This document shows positions 28,663 through 38,172 of a stretch of 64,000 nt of DNA, piece by piece (position 1 is the first letter of the stretch; the number at the start of each line of letters is the position of its first letter). The position numbers and the translations under genes were made by a program. Source of the DNA: an uncultured Bacteroidota bacterium (GTDB lineage Bacteria; Bacteroidota; Bacteroidia; Chitinophagales; Chitinophagaceae); the NCBI GenBank assembly GCA_903835005.1, contig CAILLK010000021.1:1-64000 (forward strand). Direction: 5' to 3'. The notes under the pieces are model-generated. The model ran no database searches, was not told where the DNA came from, and saw only the letters and a program-made list of their open reading frames with translations.

Positions 28663-29271
28663 TCAAGGATTTGCCATTTCTTTCCACTCAGGCCCCAATT
28701 GCAGTGCACTGCCAATATAGAGTTGCATTATCTGCACCATTTCTTCAGCATCCCAGGAGAAGACGCCGGCTGCAAAATAAACCCTGCCTTCATAAGTCTC
28801 AAAATAGAGATTGCCCTCATCGTGCAAGCTTTGTATCAGATGCTCCTGGGTCTCAAAGCCAAGGTAGTCGTAGCACTTTCCCTTTAGCGGATGATCGGTT
28901 TTCATGCGCTTGCCTTCATAATGAAGAGCGCCTATTTCGCGCCAGTTATAGCGCCTCACCTGCTGAGCCAGCGCCCATTTCCTAATTATGGTCAGTGATT
29001 GGGTATCAATGAGCAACCGCTCACTGAAAAATATCCTGGATAAAAAACGGAATGCAGCAAACAGATACAAACACATTCCGCCCACCCCGGCTGCCCAATC
29101 GATAAATACATGCCTGAAAGGAAGTGACTTGATCAGTAAAACGGTAGCGATAAAAGAGGTCAGAATAAATTCGGCAATAAACAAAGCACGTATACGGGCA
29201 TTGGTTCTGTTGCCCAGTTTTATCAGAAGGCTTCTGTCGCCCCAATAGTATGTTATATCATTCTTTGCCAA
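28663..29271 (-). CDS. Hypothetical membrane protein with a PH-like soluble tail
   Basis: 202 residues. Two hydrophobic helices (about 30-48, IAEFILTSFIATVLLI; about 57-78, DWAAGVGGMCLYLFAAFRF) are followed by a soluble region of alternating strands (LLIDTQSLTIIRKWALAQQ onward) that resembles bacterial PH-like or photosystem-assembly (YcdP-type) folds. This resemblance is inferred from layout only. No family is recognised with certainty. It precedes lipB on the same strand with a gap of about 100 bases. Confidence 0.65.
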   Translation of the reverse strand: MAKNDITYYWGDRSLLIKLGNRTNARIRALFIAEFILTSFIATVLLIKSLPFRHVFIDWAAGVGGMCLYLFAAFRFLSRIFFSERLLIDTQSLTIIRKWALAQQVRRYNWREIGALHYEGKRMKTDHPLKGKCYDYLGFETQEHLIQSLHDEGNLYFETYEGRVYFAAGVFSWDAEEMVQIMQLYIGSALQLGPEWKEMANP

Positions 29272-29367
29272 AATAACTCAAATCATATATAAAGATACAG
29301 TTTTTTAACTAAAAAGTCCGCAATAATCAGTTTAAAGTTTATTTACAGCCTAAAAAATCTGTTCCTT

Positions 29368-30081
29368 TTAAACAATGGCAGCTCCGAAAACCGAACCAAA
29401 CTCCTGCCGCAATAATTGTTTTACCTCATCTATATCCACTTCCCGACCCAGTTCCTTGTGCATAGAAGTTACTGTCTTATCTGTGATGCCACAGGGCACT
29501 ATATAATCGAAGTAGCGCAGGTCGGTATTTACATTCAGCGCAAAGCCATGCATGGTAACCCACCGGCTACAGCGCACACCCATAGCGCAAATCTTGCGCG
29601 CCCTGCCCTTCACCTCCGCATCCAGCCATACACCCGTGCAGCCGGGAATTCTGTCGGCAGTAATGCCATAATGCATCAGCATCCTTATCATTACTTCCTC
29701 AAGGTTGCGCATGTATTTGCCCAGGTCGGTACCAAAGTATTCCAGGTCCAGAATAGGATAACCCACCACCTGCCCGGGCCCATGATAAGTTATATCCCCT
29801 CCCCTGTTGGTCTTTACAAATGTTACATCCAGTTCTTTCATGCGGGCATCATTCACCAGCAGATTTTCGATATGTCCGCTTTTGCCCAGTGTGTATACAT
29901 GAGGATGCTCTACAAACAACAGATGATGCCGGGTGATGTCTTCAACCAGCACACTATCATCATCCTGCTTATTAAAGCGCCTTGCTTTTATTTTCAGGTT
30001 GGCCTGCATCAGGGTTTCCTGGTAGTTCCAGGCCGCATCATAAGCCATTTTGCCGAGGTCCTGAAAGTGAATTGTTTGCAT
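29368..30081 (-). CDS. lipB: Lipoyl(octanoyl) transferase LipB
   Basis: 237 residues. The conserved RGGDITYHGPGQ lies at 93-104, the catalytic Lys in ARKICAMGV (Lys163) and the acyl-carrying Cys in IVPCGI (Cys197). LipB moves octanoate from acyl carrier protein to lipoyl domains of 2-oxoacid dehydrogenases and GcvH. It is cytoplasmic. No lipA is adjacent. Confidence 0.96.
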   Translation of the reverse strand: MQTIHFQDLGKMAYDAAWNYQETLMQANLKIKARRFNKQDDDSVLVEDITRHHLLFVEHPHVYTLGKSGHIENLLVNDARMKELDVTFVKTNRGGDITYHGPGQVVGYPILDLEYFGTDLGKYMRNLEEVMIRMLMHYGITADRIPGCTGVWLDAEVKGRARKICAMGVRCSRWVTMHGFALNVNTDLRYFDYIVPCGITDKTVTSMHKELGREVDIDEVKQLLRQEFGSVFGAAIV

Positions 30082-30190
30082 AATTGGATATGCAATTTAG
30101 GGGATTTTGATGATTTAGTTTTTCAGAAATTTATTCTACAAAAAATCATTTCCGGTATTTTCAATTAGTTGAATTTGCTAATTTTATAGG

Positions 30191-31768
30191 ATGTCATTTC
30201 CGCAGATACCAAGGCAAGTAATTGTCGGGCTGTTTTATGCAGTACCGCTGCTGTTGCTATTGGAGATGAATTTAAAGCCTAAAGCCAGGGTGAACTATTC
30301 TACTTACGATAGTCTGTTTGCAATATCTGATAAGAGAATAAAGGCTTACAATGATGAAATTATTTCCTACAGCAGAAAATACATGAACAAAGTTGGTTCG
30401 CATACGGAGGGATTGAAATATTCTTTACAAATAGATTCCATTGTCATCAGATCGTATATTAAAGTCGGGAAAATAAAACAGAGATTGATTGAGGAATCAG
30501 GAATACAATCATTGGAGAAACAGCGAAGCCTAATGTTTCCAGATTATAATAAGGCTCTCAAAAACAATTTTATCAATAACAACTCTGCTGATACAATCCA
30601 GAGATTAATAGACAGTACTATAGAGCAATTAATGACTTTTATACCGCTATACGACACACCTATCTACAGGAAACTTGTAAACTACCAGTGGTTCCCAAAT
30701 AGCATAGAAGAATATAGAAATTCAGATTATAAATTCGATGACCATTGGTGTTCAAAAATATTTGAACAAGAAAATATGGACGGTGTTTTAGTTCTTTTAT
30801 CAATGATCCAAAATAATTTATTGGTTACAGAACATTTATTCCTTACCAGGATTATTGAAATATATCGTTTCCGTTATGGGGGTTTTGACCATCTCGGCGC
30901 AGTTTTTATTCCAGGTCAGCCTTTTGCTCTCAAAAATAGTCTGATGAAAGCATATGCATTGTTTGCAGATTATGGATGTCAAAATTATAATTTTACCTTT
31001 CAGGCAGATGAAGGCAAATTTGGTACTCATGCCATCAACTGTGTTGGGGCTTTAACCATTACTACAAAAGGGCTGGGACTGCATACAGTTCATGGTACTG
31101 ACACAAATAAAACAGATGATTCAATAAGAGTTTATCCCTGGTCATTCAGTTATTTCGTAGCTGCACCCGGAGCTGCCTTGGAACTGGATAGTTTGGAAAT
31201 ACTCTACAGGGGTATAGCCAACAGTGTAACTATCAGTGTGCCGGGCTACCCGCTGTCTGAAATTTCATTAAGAGTGCCGGGAGCAACAATCAAAAAAATT
31301 GCAGATGGGCAATATGAAATAATAGTTTCTGAAAAAGCACCAAAAAAACTAACTGCCTATACCGATGCAACCAACAATAAAGGTATAACCAGTACAGTGA
31401 ACATTACAGAACTAAAAGTGAAAGACCTGCCGCCACCGGAGTGCCTCTTAAATGGCTTGAAAAATGATACCCTTAGCCTGGATGATTTTCAAAGCCATGC
31501 CGAACTGAGTATTCGGTTCGCTGATAGCGATTTTATTGTAAAATATAATCTGGTAAAGTATTCAGTAAGCCTCCGTAAAAGCAATCAACAATGCATAGGG
31601 CCAATTGAATGTACCAACCCGATACTTGCAAAGAATGAAGCACTATCAGAATTATTAAATCAGGTTGAGAACGGGGACAGAATCTATATTAATGATGTGT
31701 TGGTTAATAGCGAAGGCAGGAAAAATATTGAAGCAATGCCTGCTACTGTTTTATTGAAACGGCTGTAA
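30191..31768 (+). CDS. Orphan GldM-like protein (T9SS motor component paralogue)
   Basis: 525 residues. The N-terminus (PRQVIVGLFYAVPLLLLLEM) has one membrane helix placed like the GldM start PRQKMIGMMYLVL. A helical periplasmic region follows (about 40-190). The C-terminal half has GldM words: SFSYFVAAPGAALELDSLEI then LYRGIANSVTISVPG (about 337-352), and GDRIYINDVLVNSEGRKNI near the end. GldM spans the periplasm and links the GldL motor to the outer-membrane ring in T9SS. This copy is divergent and has no gldK, gldL or gldN beside it. It could be an accessory or regulatory paralogue. Confidence 0.7.
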   Translation: MSFPQIPRQVIVGLFYAVPLLLLLEMNLKPKARVNYSTYDSLFAISDKRIKAYNDEIISYSRKYMNKVGSHTEGLKYSLQIDSIVIRSYIKVGKIKQRLIEESGIQSLEKQRSLMFPDYNKALKNNFINNNSADTIQRLIDSTIEQLMTFIPLYDTPIYRKLVNYQWFPNSIEEYRNSDYKFDDHWCSKIFEQENMDGVLVLLSMIQNNLLVTEHLFLTRIIEIYRFRYGGFDHLGAVFIPGQPFALKNSLMKAYALFADYGCQNYNFTFQADEGKFGTHAINCVGALTITTKGLGLHTVHGTDTNKTDDSIRVYPWSFSYFVAAPGAALELDSLEILYRGIANSVTISVPGYPLSEISLRVPGATIKKIADGQYEIIVSEKAPKKLTAYTDATNNKGITSTVNITELKVKDLPPPECLLNGLKNDTLSLDDFQSHAELSIRFADSDFIVKYNLVKYSVSLRKSNQQCIGPIECTNPILAKNEALSELLNQVENGDRIYINDVLVNSEGRKNIEAMPATVLLKRL

Positions 31769-31801
31769 CAGGCAAAAATTCAATCTAAATCAAATAACTT
31801 A

Positions 31802-33472
31802 TTATCTTCTTCTAAAAAACACAAAACCATTCCTGCTGCCCGTTTGCTCCAGTTGAGGCAATAAAGCATATTTAGTACTGTCCTGGACTTTACATATAAA
31901 ATAAGCAGGCTTATCGAGTTTACCTCTGAGTAACCATTTTTCATTTGGTTCCGGCTGCTTGTCCCGACCCTTACTTTCTATGCGTAAACTCTGGTATGAC
32001 GGATTGAGTGATGGCTGTTTTCGCGAATAAAATAGTGTAGCATAGCTTTTGAATCCCAGTGAATGGATATAAACATCTTTACCTGCAAGACCTTGGTAAT
32101 ACTCAATTGCTGCCCCCTGTGAAAATGCTTCAATTTTGGGTGTAAAATGCACAAGAGCCACTTCTATTATCAGTATCTGAATACAGCAAAGCATTATTAG
32201 CCCTTTCCGGAATTCCTTCTTCATCATAATTGCTGCGGTTATAATACCTGCCATATATACTATGCCCCACAAGCACTCTGAATAGCTCCAGGCAACATCT
32301 GCCCGCAAGTTGCCCCTCACAAAAGGATCATCAATAAGAGGAATAAGTTTATTCTTATAAATGCCGACAAGAGGCAAAAGGGCAATCAATAAAGCAATAA
32401 TGGAACCAATGGAAATCAATACGGGCCTGATCCATTTTTTAATATTGCCGGGGTTATCAATCAAGCGGCTGATCTGAACAGCGGCAAGGTAAGTAAGCGG
32501 GAAATAGCAGAGTGAAGAGTAATGTACAATTTTGGTTTTAACTACCGAAAACAGGATCAGTACCACCCAAAACAAGATCCACATCCATTTGGTGAAGTCC
32601 GCCTTGCCGGCAGCCTCACTGATCTTTTTTCGTGAATACTGAAAAAGAAAAACAGATGCAGGAAAACAACCAATAAGCAGCACGATAAAATGATAAAAAA
32701 ATGGCCCTCCGTGATCGGCATCCTCGGTAGAAAACAGCCGAACCTGGTAAATCAGAAATTCGCTCAGAAACCAGTTGCCATAGGCGGCCCCATAATGAAG
32801 CACAGCCAGCCCCAGCCATGCAGCCACCGGTATTAAACCAATAAATGCAACGCAGAACAGGTGGAGCAATTTATAGCTATTCAGACCCCGGTTGATAACC
32901 AGGTAAACCACCATTGTAAGCGCTGCAATAAGTAATGCTACCGGCCCTTTTGTAAGCACGGCAAATCCCAGAAAACAACCAGCAAGCAGTACATGCATCA
33001 CCTTACCACCCGACAAACGAAGAAAATGAACCTGAAGTATGGCCAGGAATATGAACAGGTTAAAAGTAGGGTCAATGATGCCCGAATGAAAATAAAAATG
33101 AGGTAACCAGGTTGCTGCATAAATCACTACCCACCAGGTGGCAGTTTTTTCATTGACTATTTTTTTTCCGGCATAAAACAAGACACACAAAGTAACTACA
33201 CCAGCCAGCGCATCGGGAAACCGGGCTGCAAATTCACCAACGCCAAACAGCTTCATGGACAATACCTGCAACCATATAAAAAACGGAGGCTTTTCCCAGA
33301 AGGGCATAAAGTCTATCTGCGCCCTCAGGTACTCTTTTGATACAATCATTTCCCTTGCACATTCAGCAAAGTTGATCTCATCCCAGTCGAAAAGGTGAAC
33401 ATGCCCCAGGAACGGGAAGAATAACATGCTGGCTGCGCAAATGATGAAAATATATTTCAGGTAATTAGGCAT
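31802..33472 (-). CDS. ArnT/PMT-type membrane glycosyltransferase
   Basis: 556 residues with about 12 hydrophobic helices and a periplasmic C-terminal part. The first loop contains the conserved acidic motif DWDEINFAE and FWEKPPFFIW, features of GT-C enzymes (GT83/GT39), such as ArnT, that use undecaprenyl-phosphate sugars. The likely acceptor is lipid A, another lipid or a protein on the periplasmic face. Its ATG at 33472 overlaps the stop of the PAP2 gene by one base (TGATG), so they are translationally coupled. Confidence 0.85.
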   Translation of the reverse strand: MPNYLKYIFIICAASMLFFPFLGHVHLFDWDEINFAECAREMIVSKEYLRAQIDFMPFWEKPPFFIWLQVLSMKLFGVGEFAARFPDALAGVVTLCVLFYAGKKIVNEKTATWWVVIYAATWLPHFYFHSGIIDPTFNLFIFLAILQVHFLRLSGGKVMHVLLAGCFLGFAVLTKGPVALLIAALTMVVYLVINRGLNSYKLLHLFCVAFIGLIPVAAWLGLAVLHYGAAYGNWFLSEFLIYQVRLFSTEDADHGGPFFYHFIVLLIGCFPASVFLFQYSRKKISEAAGKADFTKWMWILFWVVLILFSVVKTKIVHYSSLCYFPLTYLAAVQISRLIDNPGNIKKWIRPVLISIGSIIALLIALLPLVGIYKNKLIPLIDDPFVRGNLRADVAWSYSECLWGIVYMAGIITAAIMMKKEFRKGLIMLCCIQILIIEVALVHFTPKIEAFSQGAAIEYYQGLAGKDVYIHSLGFKSYATLFYSRKQPSLNPSYQSLRIESKGRDKQPEPNEKWLLRGKLDKPAYFICKVQDSTKYALLPQLEQTGSRNGFVFFRRR

Positions 33473-34131
33473 CAGGCTGTAAGATTCTTTTTGAAGAATT
33501 TGCTTTTATACTGATTCATGATGCTGAACATAAGCATTGTAAGGGTTGTGCCCAGTATACTACCTGCATAAACATCATCGAAAAAGTGTGCCGCAAGATA
33601 CATACGGGAATAACAAACTGACAATGCCAGCAAAAAAAACAGGAGACCGAATGCCTTATACCGGGCTGTAAGGATCAATGAAAGGAAACAAAAAAAACTG
33701 AAAGCCCCTGTGCTGTGCCCCGACGGAAAACTCCGGCTCAGGTATACCGGCCATTCGGGAAGATAATGCATCCACAGCCTGTCGTAAAACAATAGCCGGG
33801 GCCGGGGCCTGTCGAATAAAGTTTTTAGAATCTGCTCTGCAAAAAATGGAACCAGGTTGCAAACCAAGGCAGTAGTAAAATACCACCAGTTTCGAAACGG
33901 GCGATAAAGCATTAATAAAACAAGGACAGGTATTATCACTTCTCCCTGCCCCAGCCATGTAGTATAAAACATAAACACGTTGGCCCAGTCTGAAAAATTT
34001 GTATTGGGTGTAAAGAAGAGATCCTTGCGCGAAAAGAACAAAAGCAATAATGCTCCTGCCACAAACCATAGCAGGAATGGAATAATAAAAAAAGGATTAG
34101 CTGGTATTTTTCTATTTCCGGCCAATGGCAT
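33472..34131 (-). CDS. PAP2-family membrane phosphatase
   Basis: 219 residues, six membrane helices, and all three PAP2 motifs: Lys103-x6-Arg110-Pro111, PSGH (136-139) and Ser175-Arg176-x5-His182-x3-Asp186. Such enzymes remove phosphate from lipids, such as undecaprenyl pyrophosphate or lipid A (LpxE/F-type). It overlaps the LptF/G gene by 20 bases upstream and the glycosyltransferase by one base downstream. The context favours lipid A or lipid-carrier phosphate removal followed by sugar decoration, which is an inference. Confidence 0.88.
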   Translation of the reverse strand: MPLAGNRKIPANPFFIIPFLLWFVAGALLLLFFSRKDLFFTPNTNFSDWANVFMFYTTWLGQGEVIIPVLVLLMLYRPFRNWWYFTTALVCNLVPFFAEQILKTLFDRPRPRLLFYDRLWMHYLPEWPVYLSRSFPSGHSTGAFSFFCFLSLILTARYKAFGLLFFLLALSVCYSRMYLAAHFFDDVYAGSILGTTLTMLMFSIMNQYKSKFFKKNLTA

Positions 34132-35578
34132 TTAATTTTACAGGTACAATTTTTACAATTAACCGCCACATACGCACATACCACTCCTTGGTAAATATCT
34201 GAGAATCATTGCGGGCTGAAGTAACCAGCCAGGCGGCCAGCGGAAGCATAATAATAGTAGACAACCACATACCAATCCAAGGAATCACCGTTTCTGATTT
34301 AACCAGTTTTTCACCGGTTATATTCAGAATATGAAAAACCATAAAAAAGATAACAGCTATGACCAGCGGCATACCCAGCCCGCCTTTGCGGATTATAGCA
34401 CCCAATGGAGCGCCAATCAGAAAAAGCAGAATACAGGCAAATGATAATGCATACTTCCGGTGCCATTCCACATCGAGTTTTAAATAATTTTCCAACTGCA
34501 GTTTTTTATCGTAGGAGGTAATATCCATCGACCCTTTGAAATTCCGGACATTGTTCAGAGCAGTAGTCAATGCAGCGTTCCGGTTGGAATCGGGAATGTG
34601 CTGTAAAAATGAGGTATCATATTTAATGATGGCAATCTTATTGTTTTTTATTCCGGCCATCAACTGATCGCTTTCCTTACTCTTGTTATTAAACAGAATA
34701 TAAGGCGCCAGGTATGAATTTACGGAGCCAATACTTTTTTTCACCGACCGTTTAATACTATCCATCTGTTCAGATAACTGGGAAACATTCAGCATCTGGT
34801 TAGATGTTTTAAAGAGATCTTCGTTGGTACGTGTGAACCTGAGCGCAGTAAGATCAAACACTTTGTCCCATTTGTCGAAATGCATCCGTGTTTGGGTAAA
34901 GTCATTAACACCACGTGTATAGCCTTCTTCATAACGCCAACCATCTCTCAGCTTAAATACCAGCGATTGTTTATCTGGCGATGAAGTCATTTCCCCTTCC
35001 TTTGCCAGTATAATCTTATTATTCCCGAGGTTGTCTGAATGGTCATAAATGATAATATCCCTGATCGTATTGCCATCCGGGTCTTTGTGACCAACCCTGA
35101 TGGAAAATCCGGGAATATCACTGGAGAATTTATCCTCCTTAATATTCATGGTGGGCTTGGCATTACGCACATCATACAGCAGGGAAAAAGCTTTGAGATT
35201 TGCCACCGGAATTACATTATTGCTGAAGACAAATGCCAGCCCGCTAACAAAAATTATAAACACAAGCAACGGACGCATAAACCTGAGGAAGGAAATACCA
35301 GATGATTTAATGGCCACCAACTCAAAATTTTCGCCCATGTTACCAAATGTCATAATTGAAGCCAGCAAAATACTCAGGGGCAATGCCAGTGGCACCAGCG
35401 TTGTTGACATGAAAATAAGTAACTGAAGTATAGTCCAGGCATTTACCCCCTTGCCTATCAGTTCATCCATGTACAACCAGAAGAACTGCATGACCAATAC
35501 AAAAAGCGCTACAAAAAAAGTAACGATAAATGGCCCTGTAAAACTTCGGACTATGAGAAAATCCAGCTTTTTTATCAA
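34112..35578 (-). CDS. LptF/LptG family permease (lipopolysaccharide export)
   Basis: 488 residues with the YjgP/YjgQ plan: three N-terminal helices (first pair visible in IVTFFVALFVLVMQFFWLY and ILQLLIFMSTTLVPLALPL), the conserved loop MGENFELVAIKSSGIS, a long periplasmic beta-jellyroll (about 130-370) and three C-terminal helices. LptF and LptG form the inner-membrane part of the LptB2FG exporter that extracts LPS. A single gene is present here; the partner subunit and LptB are elsewhere. It is the first gene of the overlapping operon, with TAGGTTTG just upstream. Confidence 0.9.
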   Translation of the reverse strand: MIKKLDFLIVRSFTGPFIVTFFVALFVLVMQFFWLYMDELIGKGVNAWTILQLLIFMSTTLVPLALPLSILLASIMTFGNMGENFELVAIKSSGISFLRFMRPLLVFIIFVSGLAFVFSNNVIPVANLKAFSLLYDVRNAKPTMNIKEDKFSSDIPGFSIRVGHKDPDGNTIRDIIIYDHSDNLGNNKIILAKEGEMTSSPDKQSLVFKLRDGWRYEEGYTRGVNDFTQTRMHFDKWDKVFDLTALRFTRTNEDLFKTSNQMLNVSQLSEQMDSIKRSVKKSIGSVNSYLAPYILFNNKSKESDQLMAGIKNNKIAIIKYDTSFLQHIPDSNRNAALTTALNNVRNFKGSMDITSYDKKLQLENYLKLDVEWHRKYALSFACILLFLIGAPLGAIIRKGGLGMPLVIAVIFFMVFHILNITGEKLVKSETVIPWIGMWLSTIIMLPLAAWLVTSARNDSQIFTKEWYVRMWRLIVKIVPVKLNAIGRK

Positions 35579-35599
35579 TACCAGGAGGCTTTTAGATTA

Positions 35600-35607
35600 C
35601 AAACCTA
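35600..35607 (-). promoter_or_regulatory. TAnnTTTG element for the LptF/G-PAP2-glycosyltransferase operon
   Basis: On the minus strand it reads TAGGTTTG, an exact match, 21 bases before the ATG at 35578. Confidence 0.55.
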
Positions 35608-35666
35608 CATAAAAACACGGGCTAATACAGTAAATAATTGCTATCATTAACCTTTCTTTATATCAC

Positions 35667-35694
35667 CAATGCCTGCTCTCAGAAGCAGGCATTG
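35667..35694. terminator. Perfect 11-bp hairpin between the START-like gene and the lpt operon
   Basis: CAATGCCTGCT (35667-35677) pairs perfectly with AGCAGGCATTG (35684-35694) with loop CTCAGA. The T-rich side is on the plus strand (GTTATTTT), although both flanking genes are on the minus strand. It may still end transcription of the upstream START-like gene. Confidence 0.6.
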
Positions 35695-35763
35695 TTATTT
35701 TCAGGACCAAATCCTTTATAAGCTGGCCCTTTATAATGACCTGCTTCCCTATCAGTATAAAGA

Positions 35764-36147
35764 TTAACTGCCGATCCTGTGTTTCAATTCGCTCACCTGC
35801 GAATTCCAAAGGCGCTGCTGATCTTTCATATCGGCCTTATCTGCAAAATCAGTGATTCTGAGAATAGTTTCATTGGTAATATTACTCTGGTCAATACTAA
35901 ATTCAAAGAATTCATCCTTATTGGAATAATCCCACCTCAGCCTGATGAATTCGTTGTCTATATGCTCCAGTATCTCAGCCGAATCGGTACTGCCGTTCCA
36001 GGTAAAATAAAATGTATTATCCTTTTGATCTACCTTGTCGGCAAACCATTCCTGCAGACCAACGGAAGTTGATAAAAATTCGTATAAAATATTCGGAGAA
36101 CAGCGAATAGGGAATTCCACGGAGTACATTGTCTTCTTTTTATTCAT
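35764..36147 (-). CDS. START-like (SRPBCC/AHSA1-type) domain protein
   Basis: About 127 residues from the ATG at 36147 (a GTG at 36162 would add five). The fold is suggested by VEFPIRCSPNILYEFLSTSV, LQEWFADKV, FYFTWNGS and a long C-terminal helix (QQRLWNSQVSELKHRI), as in AHSA1/START-like proteins of Bacteroidota. Ligand and role are unknown. It is divergent from rpoD. Confidence 0.8.
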   Translation of the reverse strand: MNKKKTMYSVEFPIRCSPNILYEFLSTSVGLQEWFADKVDQKDNTFYFTWNGSTDSAEILEHIDNEFIRLRWDYSNKDEFFEFSIDQSNITNETILRITDFADKADMKDQQRLWNSQVSELKHRIGS

Positions 36148-36291
36148 TATCGGAGTAGCCACTTTTAGTAGTTTGGGTGCAATAATAAAAAAAGGAAGCT
36201 AGAATCAAAATTTTATTATCGTTTCTGACAGATATTTATTTAGCGTATCTGCCAATATAATGGATTAACGTTAATAGATTCCCAAATTTTT

Positions 36292-36323
36292 TTTGGGTGG
36301 GAATGTTAAGACCCTTAGATTTG
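36292..36323 (+). promoter_or_regulatory. Promoter of rpoD (TTTG-N20-TAgaTTTG)
   Basis: TTTG (36292-36295), a 20-base spacer and TAGATTTG (36316-36323) match the complete Bacteroidota consensus. The sigma factor gene thus appears to be read by the promoter class it itself recognises. The leader is about 70 bases. Confidence 0.7.
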
Positions 36324-36399
36324 TCATGATAATCTTTTAACTAAAGGTTCTCAAAGTTGTGCGATTTAAACATAACCACTCAATTCTTTGCCTATGTCT

Positions 36400-37269
36400 A
36401 TGCGTCAGTTAAAGATCACAAAATCAATTACTAACCGGGAAAGTCAGTCATTGGAAAAGTACCTCCAGGAGATCGGCAAAGTTGATTTGATAACACCTGA
36501 GGAAGAAGTTCAGCTCGCAATCAGGATCAAACAGGGAGATCAGAGAGCGCTTGAAAAATTAACAAAAGCTAATCTTCGTTTTGTCGTATCTGTGGCAAAA
36601 CAATATCAGAATCAGGGCCTCTCCCTGAGCGATCTGATCAATGAAGGAAATCTCGGACTGATAAAAGCCGCCCAGCGCTTTGACGAAACAAGAGGGTTTA
36701 AATTTATTTCTTATGCAGTATGGTGGATACGCCAGTCGATTCTGCAGGCCCTGGCCGAACAATCGCGTATTGTGCGACTTCCGCTCAACAAAGTAGGTCT
36801 TAGTAATAAGATAAGTAAAGCATATTCTCAACTGGAACAGGAGTATGAGCGCGAACCATCTACCGAAGAACTGGCTGAATTGCTGGATATTGGTACCGAA
36901 GAAGTGGAAACAACACTGGGCGTAGCTGCAAGGCATGTATCGGTTGATGCCCCTTTTGTGGACAGTGAAGACAATACTTTGCTGGACATACTGGAGAATC
37001 CTAATTCAGACTCTGCAGATGCAGAACTTTATCATGGAGAATCACTTCGTTGCGAAATTGAACGTTCGCTCAGTACACTTACAGACAGGCAACGCGATGT
37101 GATTAAATTATACTTTGGTATCGGTGTAGCAAACCCGATGAGCCTGGAGGATATTGGCGATAAATTTTCGCTTACACGTGAGCGCGTGCGCCAGATAAAA
37201 GATAAAGCTATCACCAAGCTGCGCACAGCAAGCAGGTGCCAGTTGCTGAAGACCTATCTGGGGAATTAA
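36400..37269 (+). CDS. rpoD: RNA polymerase primary sigma factor RpoD
   Basis: 289 residues from the ATG at 36400 ([20 protein letters not shown]), the standard start in this phylum; ATG at 36394 and TTG at 36388 are alternatives. Region 1.2 ([17 protein letters not shown]), region 2 ([48 protein letters not shown]), region 3 and region 4 ([28 protein letters not shown]) are all present. The lack of the long region 1.1 is usual for Bacteroidota RpoD, which recognises TTTG/TAnnTTTG promoters. Confidence 0.97.
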   Translation: MRQLKITKSITNRESQSLEKYLQEIGKVDLITPEEEVQLAIRIKQGDQRALEKLTKANLRFVVSVAKQYQNQGLSLSDLINEGNLGLIKAAQRFDETRGFKFISYAVWWIRQSILQALAEQSRIVRLPLNKVGLSNKISKAYSQLEQEYEREPSTEELAELLDIGTEEVETTLGVAARHVSVDAPFVDSEDNTLLDILENPNSDSADAELYHGESLRCEIERSLSTLTDRQRDVIKLYFGIGVANPMSLEDIGDKFSLTRERVRQIKDKAITKLRTASRCQLLKTYLGN

Positions 37270-37280
37270 TAAATATTTAA

Positions 37281-37322
37281 AATTAAACAGCCCTTTATAT
37301 CACTATAAAGGGCTGTTTAATT
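37281..37322. terminator. Bidirectional terminator between rpoD and trmH
   Basis: A perfect 19-bp stem (37281-37299 with 37304-37322) with loop TCAC and A/T-rich flanks lies between these convergent genes. The core is AAACAGCCCTTTATA. It can act in both directions. Confidence 0.88.
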
Positions 37323-37351
37323 TTATGTTTAAACTAATAATAAAAAATAAG

Positions 37352-37945
37352 CTATTTCTCCGGATACATCCGCCATTGCAAAGCCAGTTTATTCCATTCG
37401 CCTTCCTGTAATGCCGGGGTTCCATTATAAAAATCCTCATTATGCCTCTGCCTGAATGCTTCATAAAGCGTTATAGCACATGCCACTGAGATATTCAAAG
37501 ATTGCACCATGCCTACCTGCGGGATAATGAAATTACCATCACAATATTTCAGGCATTCTTCTGTTACACCGGCATGCTCATTGCCGAAAACCAGCGCAAC
37601 TTTATTTGTAAGTTGAAGATCATACAACGAAACTGATTCAACACCAAGATGGGTTGCATAAATTTTATCGCAACGTTTGCGCACTTCATTCATACACTCC
37701 TCCGTATTTTCGTATTGGTGGATGGTCAGCCATCCCAAGGCGCTGGCGGCACTTGTTTTTCCGAATTTCTGGTGCCTTGGCATAATTGTCATCAGCACAA
37801 AAACATCCTGCACACCAACTGCATCACAGGTGCGCATTACTGCAGATATGTTGTGCGGGTCGTGCACATTTTCAAGCACCACCACCAGGCCCGGCTGGCG
37901 GTTATTCAACACTTTTGTAATTTTCGCACTTCTTTCAGGTGTCAT
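37352..37945 (-). CDS. trmH: SpoU-family RNA 2'-O-methyltransferase (TrmH type)
   Basis: 197 residues with the three SPOUT motifs: motif 1 LENVHDPHNISAVMRTCDA, motif 2 VALVFGNEHAGVTEE and motif 3 IPQVGMVQSLNISVACAI, which form the trefoil-knot SAM site. The N-terminal RSAKITKVLNNRQ fits TrmH, which methylates the ribose of G18 in tRNA. A related rRNA target cannot be excluded. Confidence 0.9.
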   Translation of the reverse strand: MTPERSAKITKVLNNRQPGLVVVLENVHDPHNISAVMRTCDAVGVQDVFVLMTIMPRHQKFGKTSAASALGWLTIHQYENTEECMNEVRKRCDKIYATHLGVESVSLYDLQLTNKVALVFGNEHAGVTEECLKYCDGNFIIPQVGMVQSLNISVACAITLYEAFRQRHNEDFYNGTPALQEGEWNKLALQWRMYPEK

Positions 37946-38172
37946 ACTTAGCCTTAGTAAATGCCAAAACTAATCAAGGAATATTAAATCATCAATAGTA
38001 TCTGTTTCCTGAGATAAAGATAAATTCATCTGCTGTCATCAAAGCCATCTGGCATAACGCGCAATTAATTACTGGCCTGATTTGAAATTAGTAATAAAGA
38101 AATTCAGCAGAGAGCACCGGAAATGTTGTACTTTTCACCTCTAAAATCAGCGTAGTTCAGGCATAATTATTC

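Noticed and set aside
29416-30168. 250-codon plus-strand frame opposite lipB
   Set aside because: LipB active-site Lys and Cys and the RGGDITYHGPGQ motif are intact on the minus strand; the opposite frame has no family features.
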